Positions 17,016-24,870 of a DNA stretch of 64,000 nucleotides are shown one piece after another. A program made the translations under genes and the position numbers. The notes beneath the pieces are model-generated. The model did not search any database. It worked only from the letters and a program-made list of their open reading frames with translations, and was not told the origin of the DNA. Numbering within the stretch: the stretch's first letter is position 1; each line of letters opens with the position of its first letter. The stretch comes from Deltaproteobacteria bacterium (GTDB lineage: Bacteria; Myxococcota_A; UBA796; GCA-2862545): the NCBI GenBank assembly GCA_007693595.1, contig REDI01000054.1, forward strand, positions 1 to 64,000. The letters are read 5' to 3'.

Positions 17016-18149
17016 CTACGCACCTCGGCGCACGAAGACTCCGACTCGGGTGCCCCCGGCCGAGAACTGGAGCGCGGTCTGGGCGCCCTCGGACCAGATA
17101 CGCTTGAGGGCCCCTTTGTCGGGCACGATGCAGGCGACGGTGCTCGTCGGCCAACGCTCGCGGAGCAGCTTGGCCCAGCGGTCGTGGAGGCGGGCCAGCG
17201 CGCGGGGGTCGCCCAGCCGCTCGCCCCAGGGCGGGTTGATCACCACCACATCGGGTGCCTCGTCGAGGACGAGGTCCTCGAGGGAGGTGCCTTGGAAGGC
17301 GATCCGACCCCCGACCTCGGCCCGGGAGGCGTTGCTCCGAGCGGCGTGTAGGGCGCCCGAGTCGCGGTCGGCGGCGTAGAGGAAGCCAGGGTGCGACTCG
17401 GCCTTGGGGGCGCGGGGCTCCGCTCGTGAGGGCCAGCAGGGCCACCGCTCGCACGCGAAGCGGCGCCGCCCGGCGGCGGGGAGGCCGCTCGCCCACCGAG
17501 CCGCCTCGATCGCAAAGGTGCCAGAGCCGCACATGGGGTCGAGCAAGGACATGCCAGGCCGCCAGCCGCTCGCCCTCAGCACCGCGGCGGCGAAGTTCTC
17601 GCGGAGGGGAGCGCGCCCGCTATCGCGCCTCCAGCCGCGTCGGTGGAGCAGCTCCCCGGAGGCGTCGACTCGGAACGTGGCGCGATCCTTCTCGACGCGG
17701 ACGCCGACGAGCAGGGTCTCGGTGGGAGGGCGGCCGCCGGGGAGCCTCGGTCCTCGCAGCGCGTCGGCGATCGCGTGCGCGACCTTCGCCTCGACGCGAT
17801 CGCGGTGGCGCAGGCGCGACCGGGTCACCGAGGCGCGAACCTGCACCGGCTGGCGGGGGTGAACGTATAGTTTCCATGGCTGCTTTCGGGCCCGGTCGCC
17901 CAGCATGTCCAGGGAATCGGCGCCTACGGTGCCCAGGCGTATGGTGGCCCGCCCCGCCAGGCGGCTCCAACGCTGGACTCGGAGGAGCTCCGGGGCGCTC
18001 AGGCGGACTTCGACGGCGCCTTTGTCGATGGTACCGTCGAAGCCGAGCTCCCGTAGCTCCTCGACGAGGAGTGCCTCGAGACCAGGCGCGATGGTCAGTC
18101 GGGTTAGCCACGGGCCGGGGGAGGGGCGTGGGTTTCGGGAACGACTCAA
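17016..18149 (-). CDS. THUMP-domain RNA methyltransferase (RlmL N-terminal/UPF0020 type)
   Basis: A 377-residue SAM-dependent methyltransferase. Residues 1-150 carry a THUMP-like RNA-binding region. The methyltransferase part has LLDPMCGSGTFAIEAA (SAM-binding motif I) and NPPWGERL (catalytic motif IV), as in the UPF0020/RlmL-K family that methylates N2 of guanine in 23S rRNA or related RNA. The start is a TTG at 18149, taken because GGAGG lies four bases upstream and the continuous frame further out is a shadow. A second methyltransferase with a related catalytic motif is at 23940-24797. The exact target site is unknown. Confidence 0.85.
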   Translation of the reverse strand: MSRSRNPRPSPGPWLTRLTIAPGLEALLVEELRELGFDGTIDKGAVEVRLSAPELLRVQRWSRLAGRATIRLGTVGADSLDMLGDRARKQPWKLYVHPRQPVQVRASVTRSRLRHRDRVEAKVAHAIADALRGPRLPGGRPPTETLLVGVRVEKDRATFRVDASGELLHRRGWRRDSGRAPLRENFAAAVLRASGWRPGMSLLDPMCGSGTFAIEAARWASGLPAAGRRRFACERWPCWPSRAEPRAPKAESHPGFLYAADRDSGALHAARSNASRAEVGGRIAFQGTSLEDLVLDEAPDVVVINPPWGERLGDPRALARLHDRWAKLLRERWPTSTVACIVPDKGALKRIWSEGAQTALQFSAGGTRVGVFVRRGA

Positions 18150-18341
18150 GGGGCCTCCGTGGGGGAGGGGTATTGTGTGCCCAGCCCGCGCGCCTGCAGG
18201 ATGTCGCCCCCGGCGGAGCGGTTCGTCTTCAAGGAGGGGGCAAGGCCGCTTGGAGCGCAACCAGAGTGAATTTCTTCTTCCGGCTCTCGCGGTCCGCTTG
18301 GAACCTGTGGTAGGCTGAGACAGGGGAAGAGAGGTGTCGTT

Positions 18342-19844
18342 GTGACCGATAATTCTGCATCGGCGGGTCCCTCGGGTCGCCGGGTCGACCGCCTGACGGG
18401 AAAGACCATTGCCAACCGGTACGTGATCGAGCGCTTGATCGCGCGGGGCGGTATGGCGGCGGTGTATCAAGCGCACCAAGTGCAGCTCAATCGTAAGGTC
18501 GCGATCAAGATCCTTCGGCCTCCTCCCGACACCGACGAGTCGGCCAACTTCCACGAGCGGTTCAGGCTCGAAGCCGAGACCCTCGCCCAGCTCAACCACC
18601 CGAACATCGTGACGGTCTACGACCATGGTGTCTTCGACGACGATCAGGTCTTCCTCACCATGGAGTACGTCGATGGCAAACGCCTCACCGACGTCATCCG
18701 AGATGGCGCCGTCTCGGTCGAAAAGATCCTGCCCCTGTTGCTCCAGGTGTGCGAGGCGTTGCGCTACGCCCACCGCCGCGGTGTCGTTCACCGTGATCTC
18801 AAGCCCTCGAATCTTCTGATCACCAAGACCGACGACGATGAAGAGCTGGTGAAAGTGGTGGACTTCGGCCTGGTCAAGCTCACCGAAGTCGACATGAGCG
18901 TGACGAGCGCTGGACTCGTCCTTGGCTCGCCTCACTGTATGGCTCCCGAGCAGGTTCGGGGCTTGGCCGTGGACGCTCGCACCGACATCTACGCCCTGGG
19001 GGTGTTGCTCTTCCGTTCGCTCACCGGAAAGTATCCTTTCCACGGTGCGAACAGCACGGCGACTATGATCGCTCACCTCAACGAGCCTACCCCGACCTTC
19101 TTCTCGGTCGCCCCAGATCTCGAGGTGCCCGAGGGGCTCGAGAACATCGTCCGCAGGTGCTTGGCCAAGAACCCGGCCGAGCGCTTCTCCAGCATGGAAG
19201 AGGTCCAGGAAGCGCTCTCGTTCTTTCTTGGGATGAGTCCGGAGCAGTTCCGCGCGGTGGCGCGCAGCCAGTCGACCCTCGGAGGGCTACGTGCTCCTCC
19301 AGGCGTTGCCAAGAAGGCTCCGACGGGACTGATCGTGGGAGGGCTCTCGGCGCTGGCGGTCGTCAGCTTGGCCGCATGTCTTGGCGTCTGGGGCTATATG
19401 TCCCTCGGCACTGCAGATCCCGCTGACGCATCGATGACGGAGTCCATGGATATACCGAGCGGTGAGGCAGGGGCCGAGCCGAAGGTAGAGACCAGAGATG
19501 CTCCGTCCGAAGAGGTAGAGAAGGCGGTGCCCCAGACTTCTGGCGCCGTGGAGTCTGCCGGCCAAGAGACCCCGACGGAGTCGCAAGATGCGCCTGTCGA
19601 GGCTGCTCCTGAGCCCGCCGAGGTCGAGCCGACGCCGAGGTCTCCCGCGGTGGTCCGTACGCCCCCGCCGGTACAACCTAAAGCCGAAGCCGAACCCAAG
19701 GCCGAACCCAAGGCCGAACCCAAGGCCGAACCCAAGGCCGAACCCAAGGCTGAAGCGAAGCCCGAGTCCGAGCCAGACGCCGACGAGGCAGAGAAGACCG
19801 ATCTGGGCAAGGGCTTTGTCGACGACTTCGACGACTGGGACTAG
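18342..19844 (+). CDS. Membrane-anchored Ser/Thr protein kinase (Hanks type)
   Basis: A 500-residue eukaryotic-like kinase. The catalytic domain (about 27-295) has Lys56 in VAIKIL, the HRDLKPSN loop with Asp152, DFG at 174-176 and APE at 201-203. A transmembrane helix follows at about 329-354, so the kinase is cytoplasmic and the C-terminal ~145 residues are outside the inner membrane. That part is acidic and Pro/Glu-rich with five AEPK units encoded by a perfect DNA repeat, and it ends in a conserved-looking acidic KGFVDDFDDWD. No PASTA or other sensor fold is visible; the tail may act as a spacer through the periplasm or cell wall. Substrates are unknown. GTG at 18342 is preceded by GAGAGG. 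Confidence 0.93.
   Translation: MTDNSASAGPSGRRVDRLTGKTIANRYVIERLIARGGMAAVYQAHQVQLNRKVAIKILRPPPDTDESANFHERFRLEAETLAQLNHPNIVTVYDHGVFDDDQVFLTMEYVDGKRLTDVIRDGAVSVEKILPLLLQVCEALRYAHRRGVVHRDLKPSNLLITKTDDDEELVKVVDFGLVKLTEVDMSVTSAGLVLGSPHCMAPEQVRGLAVDARTDIYALGVLLFRSLTGKYPFHGANSTATMIAHLNEPTPTFFSVAPDLEVPEGLENIVRRCLAKNPAERFSSMEEVQEALSFFLGMSPEQFRAVARSQSTLGGLRAPPGVAKKAPTGLIVGGLSALAVVSLAACLGVWGYMSLGTADPADASMTESMDIPSGEAGAEPKVETRDAPSEEVEKAVPQTSGAVESAGQETPTESQDAPVEAAPEPAEVEPTPRSPAVVRTPPPVQPKAEAEPKAEPKAEPKAEPKAEPKAEAKPESEPDADEAEKTDLGKGFVDDFDDWD
19689..19748 (+). repeat. Five perfect 12-bp tandem repeats in the kinase gene
   Basis: Five identical copies of GCCGAACCCAAG, in frame, encode five Ala-Glu-Pro-Lys units in the extracytoplasmic tail. 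Imperfect related units flank it on both sides. Perfect DNA identity over five units indicates recent slippage; unit number could vary between isolates and set the length of the tail. Confidence 0.95.
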
Positions 19845-19847
19845 TAG

Positions 19848-19875
19848 GCGGCAGCGCCCACGGACCGGGCGCCGC
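19848..19875 (+). terminator. Hairpin just after the kinase gene
   Basis: GCGGC and GCCGC, with GCCC and GGGC nested inside, form a nine-base-pair GC stem with a 3-base bulge and a seven-base loop, starting 4 bp after the kinase stop. There is no T-tract after it, so it is at best a weak or Rho-assisted terminator. Confidence 0.4.
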
Positions 19876-20166
19876 ATAGAACAGTGGTGTCCCGGCTTGG
19901 AACCAGGATAGAGCACGCTGGAGCTCAGGTCCGTCGACGAGTGGGCCCCTCGGGAGTTTGCGCGACAGCCTGCAAGCTTCAGGTACACCCGCTCGGGACG
20001 CATGAGGTGGGCTTTTCGCTGATAGGGCGCGCCAGTCGCGCCAGAGCCGCTCATCGCCTTCTTTTAAATATGTCATGGCGAAAGCCTTGCTTTTGCGAGA
20101 GTGCCGTCCGTTGTTTGCACTTTTTGCTAACCTGTAAGGGTCGAGTCACTTGGAGTGGAGTTCGCC
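19876..20166 (+). promoter_or_regulatory. Leader of the TonB-receptor gene
   Basis: Noncoding stretch of about 290 bp between the kinase hairpin and the receptor gene. Bases about 20062-20140 are visibly AT-richer than the surroundings, as expected for a promoter. A perfect 8-bp hairpin with a single G-U pair and a three-base loop spans 20078-20096. A TTGTTT at 20111 and TGTAAG 16 bp later (20133) are a possible but poor -35/-10 pair. I found no convincing metal-regulator box or known riboswitch motif by eye; open frames here are shadow-like. Confidence 0.45.
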
Positions 20167-22704
20167 ATGTCGTCGCATCGAGTTGCCTTGGCCGCCCTCG
20201 CGATCCTCTTGCCGCTGGCGGCCCTCGCAGATCCCAAAGACGACGCGCGGAAGCGCTTCGTCGAAGGTGTCCAGCTCGCTCGGGCGGGCCAGTACCAGGA
20301 AGCGATCGAGCTCTTTCGAGAGGCCGATGGGATCTTCCGCCACCCGGCCACGACGTACAACATCGCCTATGCCTATCAGCAACTCGGCGAGTTCGAGCAG
20401 GCGATCCAGTGGTATGAGCTCCTTATTACGCAGGCGCCTACGCGCTCCGACGAGATCCGGGGCGTGGTCGATGAGCTTCAGGCTCGCATCGACGCGGAGC
20501 GCGCGGCTGCGGCTGCGGCTGCGGCGGCGTCAGAGCCCGCGGCGGCCCCCACGCAACCCGCTGCCGGTTCTCTGGGTCTCGAAGAGGTGGAGCGACTCCG
20601 CGCGATCGCTGCGGAGCTTGAGAAGCTCGCGGTCGCCGCCGCAGAGCGCGCGCCTCCAGATCCTGCCGACCCTCCCAGTCCGTCCGATCCCGACGCGCCC
20701 TCCGAACCCCCACCCACCGACAGCCTCCCCGAGATCGAAGGCGCGGGCTTCGAGATGGACGCTTACGAGCGGGTCGTCGTCACCGCCTCACGCTATGGTC
20801 AGGCGCCGCTCGATTCGCCGTCCACCATCTCCCTCATCACCGCCGATGAGATCCGCCTCTCAGGCGCGACGAGCATCGCCGACGTGATGCGGCGCGTCGT
20901 GGGCGTCGACGTGATGAACATGGCGAGCGGGCAGCCCGAGATCTCCATCCGAGGCTTCAACCGAGAGCTCAACAACAAGGTGCTCGTGTTGATCGATGGC
21001 CGGAGTGTCTACTGGGACTTTCTGGGCTCTACCCAGTGGAACCGACTTCCGATCGTACTCGAAGAGATCGAGCGCATCGAGGTCATCCGGGGGCCGGGCT
21101 CCGCGGTCTACGGCGCGAACGCGGTCACGGGAGTGGTGAACATCATCACCAAGACCCCGGGTGAGAACCCCGAGACCATCGCGCGACTCGATTATGGTTC
21201 ACCGGGCTACATGCGCGGCTCGGTCTTCACCAATGGCCGAGCAGGCGAGACCGCGTGGCGGCTGAGCGCGTCCTACACCCAGCACGAGCGGTGGGAACGA
21301 ACCGAGGAGATCACCGAGAACAGCTCGTTGTCTCCGGTACTCGAGAATCAAAACCTGGGTCTCCAGCAGATCCAAGGTGCGGGCCGAATCGATCGCTCCT
21401 TCGGTGACCTGGGCGTGGTGTCGCTGTCGGGCGGCTTCGTAGACGGCACCGCCGAGATCTACAATATTGGCGTGCTCGGCAACTATGCCATGGACACCAC
21501 CGACGCCTATGTCCGGGCAGACGCAACCTTTGGACCAGTTCACGCGCGCGTCTTCTACAACTATCTCCAGGGGAGCACGGGCCCCTGGGCGGGCCTGCCT
21601 GCGGAGCGGCGGCTGCTGGACTCCGACTTCCTCGCCACCACCTTCGACGCGGAGCTCGAGAGCTTCGGGGAGTTCAGCACGGGCTCCATCGATCACCGGA
21701 TCAATGGCGGGATTGGTTACCGGCGCAAGTATATCGGAAACTTTGATTACCTCGAAGGAGAGGTGGTTGAGCACCACTTCAACGCCTTCGTCAACCACGA
21801 GGCGTCCATCGGAAAGGTAAAGCTCATCGGCAGCCTTCGCGCCGACCGTCACCCGCTCATCGACCTGGACCGTACCCTCTCGCCGCGTGGCGCCATTATC
21901 GGCCGTGTCGCCAAGGATACGAGCCTCCGGCTTACGGGTGGTACCGCCTTCCGGGTTCCCACGCTCGTCGAGTCGTACATGGACTTTGGCTTGCCCTCGG
22001 GGGTCGACGGGGTCGTGGTCGAGGACTTCGGATCCAGGGCCCTGTTCCCGGAGCGAATCCTGACCTTCGAAGCAGGATTCCACGACGAGTCTTCACTCTA
22101 TCATACCGTCGATGTAACGGTGTTCTATAATCGGGTCAGCAACCTTATCGGGCTGCGGCCGCTCGACCCAAGGTTCTCCCCCTACAGCCCTCGGCACGAA
22201 GGCTTCATCGTCGGTGAGACGGGCTGGGTCAACCTCGCCGATGTCTACCACGGGGGGGGCGTCGAGGTCGACGGCAAGCTCTTCCCGGCAGACGGCCTGG
22301 ACATCTTCGCCAACCTGAATGTTCAGCGAATCTTCCAAGACACGCCAGGGCAGGACCTTCAGGTCGATCGCAGCACCTCGCTGATTAAGGCGAATGCAGG
22401 AGTGCAGTACCGCACACCCTACCGCGTTGATCTCTCGACCGCGGCGCATTTTGTTGGTCCCCAAACCTGGGTTCTACGAGGCTTTGACGAAGGAGGCGAT
22501 ATTCTGTTCACCCCACGTTCCATTCCTTCCAGGTTCCTGTTTAACGCGCGCGTGGCGGCGCGACCCTTCGCAGACGACAAGCTGGAGCTCGCCGTGACGG
22601 GGTGGAATATGCTCGCGTTGGCGGATGCGGGTCGGTCTCGCGAACATCCGAACGGCCAGCTGCTTCGTGCTCGAATCTTCGGCTCTGTCAGCTACAGCTT
22701 CTGA
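20167..22704 (+). CDS. TonB-dependent receptor with N-terminal TPR domain
   Basis: An 845-residue outer-membrane receptor. The signal peptide ends at ALA (residue 21). Residues 22-110 form TPR-like helices (FVEGVQLARAGQYQEAIELF, then YNIAYAYQQLGEFEQAIQWYELL), which is not usual in such receptors; an Ala run and Pro/Asp-rich linker lead to the plug at about 200. VVVTASRYG marks the plug start, and SIRGFN, VLVLIDGRSVYWDF and IEVIRGPGSAVYGANAVTGVVNIITK are the standard plug motifs. The rest is a 22-strand barrel ending in SYSF, with the terminal Phe needed for outer-membrane insertion. Transport uses TonB energy for an unknown nutrient, possibly a metal chelate or sugar. ATG at 20167 has GGAG six bases before. 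The next gene, a lipoprotein, starts 7 bp after the stop. Confidence 0.92.
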   Translation: MSSHRVALAALAILLPLAALADPKDDARKRFVEGVQLARAGQYQEAIELFREADGIFRHPATTYNIAYAYQQLGEFEQAIQWYELLITQAPTRSDEIRGVVDELQARIDAERAAAAAAAAASEPAAAPTQPAAGSLGLEEVERLRAIAAELEKLAVAAAERAPPDPADPPSPSDPDAPSEPPPTDSLPEIEGAGFEMDAYERVVVTASRYGQAPLDSPSTISLITADEIRLSGATSIADVMRRVVGVDVMNMASGQPEISIRGFNRELNNKVLVLIDGRSVYWDFLGSTQWNRLPIVLEEIERIEVIRGPGSAVYGANAVTGVVNIITKTPGENPETIARLDYGSPGYMRGSVFTNGRAGETAWRLSASYTQHERWERTEEITENSSLSPVLENQNLGLQQIQGAGRIDRSFGDLGVVSLSGGFVDGTAEIYNIGVLGNYAMDTTDAYVRADATFGPVHARVFYNYLQGSTGPWAGLPAERRLLDSDFLATTFDAELESFGEFSTGSIDHRINGGIGYRRKYIGNFDYLEGEVVEHHFNAFVNHEASIGKVKLIGSLRADRHPLIDLDRTLSPRGAIIGRVAKDTSLRLTGGTAFRVPTLVESYMDFGLPSGVDGVVVEDFGSRALFPERILTFEAGFHDESSLYHTVDVTVFYNRVSNLIGLRPLDPRFSPYSPRHEGFIVGETGWVNLADVYHGGGVEVDGKLFPADGLDIFANLNVQRIFQDTPGQDLQVDRSTSLIKANAGVQYRTPYRVDLSTAAHFVGPQTWVLRGFDEGGDILFTPRSIPSRFLFNARVAARPFADDKLELAVTGWNMLALADAGRSREHPNGQLLRARIFGSVSYSF

Positions 22705-22711
22705 GGTCCCC

Positions 22712-23953
22712 ATGTCTCGACTCTCCCTTCATCGAAACGACGACGCGCACAAGCCGGCCTTACATGGTCTCGGCCGCCTCTTGGGCCTGCTGGCCGGGGT
22801 AGGCGTGGGTGTGGGGCTCGTGCTCGCCGCGGGCTGCAGTACTGAGCCCCCCTTCGCCGAACAGCTCGACGTAGGGCCTCCGCTGATCACGGGGACGCTG
22901 ATCGTCTCGGGTCCAGAGCGCCCGGCGAACACGATGGTCCTGGTGTATATGGCCGATGATCCACCTCCCCCGGTGGGGACCGGGCGCCCGATCACCTTCT
23001 CCACCGTGCCGGCCTCCGCCTTTAGGAGCGAAGAAGGTGTCTTCGAGGCACCCTATTCTGTCTCGTTGCCCGGGGTGAGCGAAGGGGAAGTGCTCGTCAC
23101 GGCGCTGATGGACATGGACGATAACTTCTACCCCCTGCCCCCGTGGGCCGAGGTCCTTGGCGGGGCGACCTGCGGCGACTTCTCGGGGGCGCATGTCGCC
23201 GATCTAGTCTCGGGTGAGCTCGCGCCGGTGAGCGTTCGTGAGAACGAGCGCGTCGACGGGATCAGCGTTTTGATCGCCCGCGAGTCTACGCTTGAGCGCC
23301 CCTCCTTCGTCTTCCAGGGAGGCTCTCCCAGGCTCTCCCGCGAGGTCGCCGCGACCGGCGCCACCCAGACCTTCCGCCTCGCCTCGACGCCGATCGCAGC
23401 CATCGCCCCACGCGACGGCAACCCCGAGCCGATCCTCGAGATCACGGGTCCCTTCGATGGTACGGAGCCCTGTGATACCGCGCTCTGGGTCACGGTCTAC
23501 GATCGCGACGGCGACGGACAGCCCGACCCGAGCCCAGACTTTCCGCCCGAGACCGGGCTCATGGACGCCTGGCCTCAGGTGGTGCTGCAGTACCTCGGCG
23601 AGCTCGACGAGGACGGCGTCGTCCAGCCTACCTTGGAGCCGGGTGAGTCCTGGGCGATGCGATCCGCCCTCTTCCCGGGCACGGCCTGGTTCGGCGAGGT
23701 CCCTCTCAACACGCCGACGCCGCTCACGCAGGCCGAGTACATCTTCGTTCCTGCCGCGCAGCACACCCTGCCCGACGGCTCGAGCGAGGTTGTCATGGAT
23801 CCCACGCAGCTCCCGGCGGGAGCCTGGTCGGTCACGGTCATCAACATCGCCGGCCAGACCTGGACCGTGCCCAACTTCTTGGCCAACGTCGGCTCCTTCG
23901 ATCCCGACAACTACGACCCGAGCGGTCAGGCTGGGGCGGTCATCCTGGAGTGA
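22712..23953 (+). CDS. Lipoprotein partner of the TonB receptor
   Basis: A 413-residue lipoprotein with signal LVLAAGC (Cys42). The long signal begins with a charged N-terminus. The mature protein is beta-rich and includes a DGDGQPDPSPD calcium-type loop near residue 270 and repeated short domains. No enzyme motif is seen, and I do not recognise the family. The start lies 7 bp after the TonB-receptor stop, so both come from one transcript. TonB receptors often have a surface lipoprotein that captures the ligand (SusD, FusB-like, or others), and a similar role is possible here. Its last 14 bases overlap the convergent methyltransferase gene. Confidence 0.85.
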   Translation: MSRLSLHRNDDAHKPALHGLGRLLGLLAGVGVGVGLVLAAGCSTEPPFAEQLDVGPPLITGTLIVSGPERPANTMVLVYMADDPPPPVGTGRPITFSTVPASAFRSEEGVFEAPYSVSLPGVSEGEVLVTALMDMDDNFYPLPPWAEVLGGATCGDFSGAHVADLVSGELAPVSVRENERVDGISVLIARESTLERPSFVFQGGSPRLSREVAATGATQTFRLASTPIAAIAPRDGNPEPILEITGPFDGTEPCDTALWVTVYDRDGDGQPDPSPDFPPETGLMDAWPQVVLQYLGELDEDGVVQPTLEPGESWAMRSALFPGTAWFGEVPLNTPTPLTQAEYIFVPAAQHTLPDGSSEVVMDPTQLPAGAWSVTVINIAGQTWTVPNFLANVGSFDPDNYDPSGQAGAVILE

Positions 23954-24797
23954 GGCGAGCCAAGAGCAGCTTGACTCGGTTCTCGTCGCCTCTGGCCACG
24001 CCGAACATCGGCTCGATCTCCGCGCCGTCGTTCAGGGTGGAGGGGTCGAAGCTCGGAGGGAGCTTGAGCCAGATCTCTCGGTGTCGCACCAAGTGGGGCA
24101 GGAGCTTCGAGAGCAGGGGTAGATCGCTGAGGGTGGAGCGGAGCTTGTCGTAGCCACCCCACGGGGGGTCGACGAAGACCAGATCGGCGGAGGCGGTCTG
24201 AACGACGTCGAGGGCGTCGGCGCGGCGCCACTGGATCCGGTCGGCGACCTGGTAGATTCGGGCGTTGTGCTGGGCGAGGGCGAGCCGATCCGCGTCGATC
24301 TCGACAGCCGTGACGGGGCAGCCGGCGCGAGCGAAGCCGATGGCGTTGCCTCCTGCCCCGGCGGTGAGGTCCAGCACGGACCTCCCCGCTGCGCGCTGGC
24401 CGATCGCCAAGGCCAGGGCCTCGGGGGTGAGGAAGCGCTTGCCGAGCTCGTCGAGGCGCGCCCCCCGCCGGGTGAAGCCTGGGCTGGTGTCTCGACGCGC
24501 TCGAGCCTCGCGCAGCCGCCCGGCGCGGACCTGCGGGCGCGAGAGCTTGGGACGGACGTCTACATGGATTGCGTGGCCGGCGAAACCCAGCCCGCGGAGG
24601 CGAGCGGCGACGTCGGCGGCTTCGGTACGCGAGAGCTCGGCGGTGGCAGAGCGCGTCCCCTCAGGGGTCACCGAGACGTGCCACCCCCCCGCGCCGAGCA
24701 GCCGCTCGACGGGCATCCAGTCCGGAAGGGGTCCGATGGTGACCTGTGGCACAGGGGGGTCCGAGCAGGGGTGGACGGTGAAGCGCCGTGACGGCAT
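23940..24797 (-). CDS. SAM-dependent methyltransferase, TGS1/RNA guanine-N2 type
   Basis: A 285-residue methyltransferase. The SAM-binding motif VLDLTAGAGGNAIGFA is near residue 145 and the catalytic motif is FVDPPWGG, which fits the TGS1-like (PF09445-type) RNA guanine-N2 methyltransferase group. EIDADRLALAQHNA is the usual acidic motif II. The N-terminal ~90 residues are a separate domain (VERLLGAGGWHVSV, then a helical EAADVAARLRGLGF) that could bind RNA. Such enzymes modify tRNA or rRNA in bacteria; the target is not known. The gene overlaps the TonB-partner lipoprotein gene by 14 bp, tail to tail. Confidence 0.8.
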   Translation of the reverse strand: MPSRRFTVHPCSDPPVPQVTIGPLPDWMPVERLLGAGGWHVSVTPEGTRSATAELSRTEAADVAARLRGLGFAGHAIHVDVRPKLSRPQVRAGRLREARARRDTSPGFTRRGARLDELGKRFLTPEALALAIGQRAAGRSVLDLTAGAGGNAIGFARAGCPVTAVEIDADRLALAQHNARIYQVADRIQWRRADALDVVQTASADLVFVDPPWGGYDKLRSTLSDLPLLSKLLPHLVRHREIWLKLPPSFDPSTLNDGAEIEPMFGVARGDENRVKLLLARLTPG

Positions 24798-24870
24798 GTT
24801 AGCTCAACGCGCGAGAGGTTCCGAGGCGCGGTGGGCTTGGGCGCGGTAGAGAGGAGCCTTGGAGGTCTAG

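Noticed and set aside
17016-19076. A 686-residue minus-strand frame covering the methyltransferase and the kinase
   Set aside because: It extends into the Ser/Thr kinase gene on the other strand; the kinase has all catalytic motifs. Only the methyltransferase part to the TTG at 18149 is kept.
20111-20138. A sigma-54 (-24/-12) promoter before the TonB receptor
   Set aside because: The TTGCAC and TTGCTA boxes look similar to the consensus, but the spacing between the key GC pairs is 8, not 10, so it does not fit.
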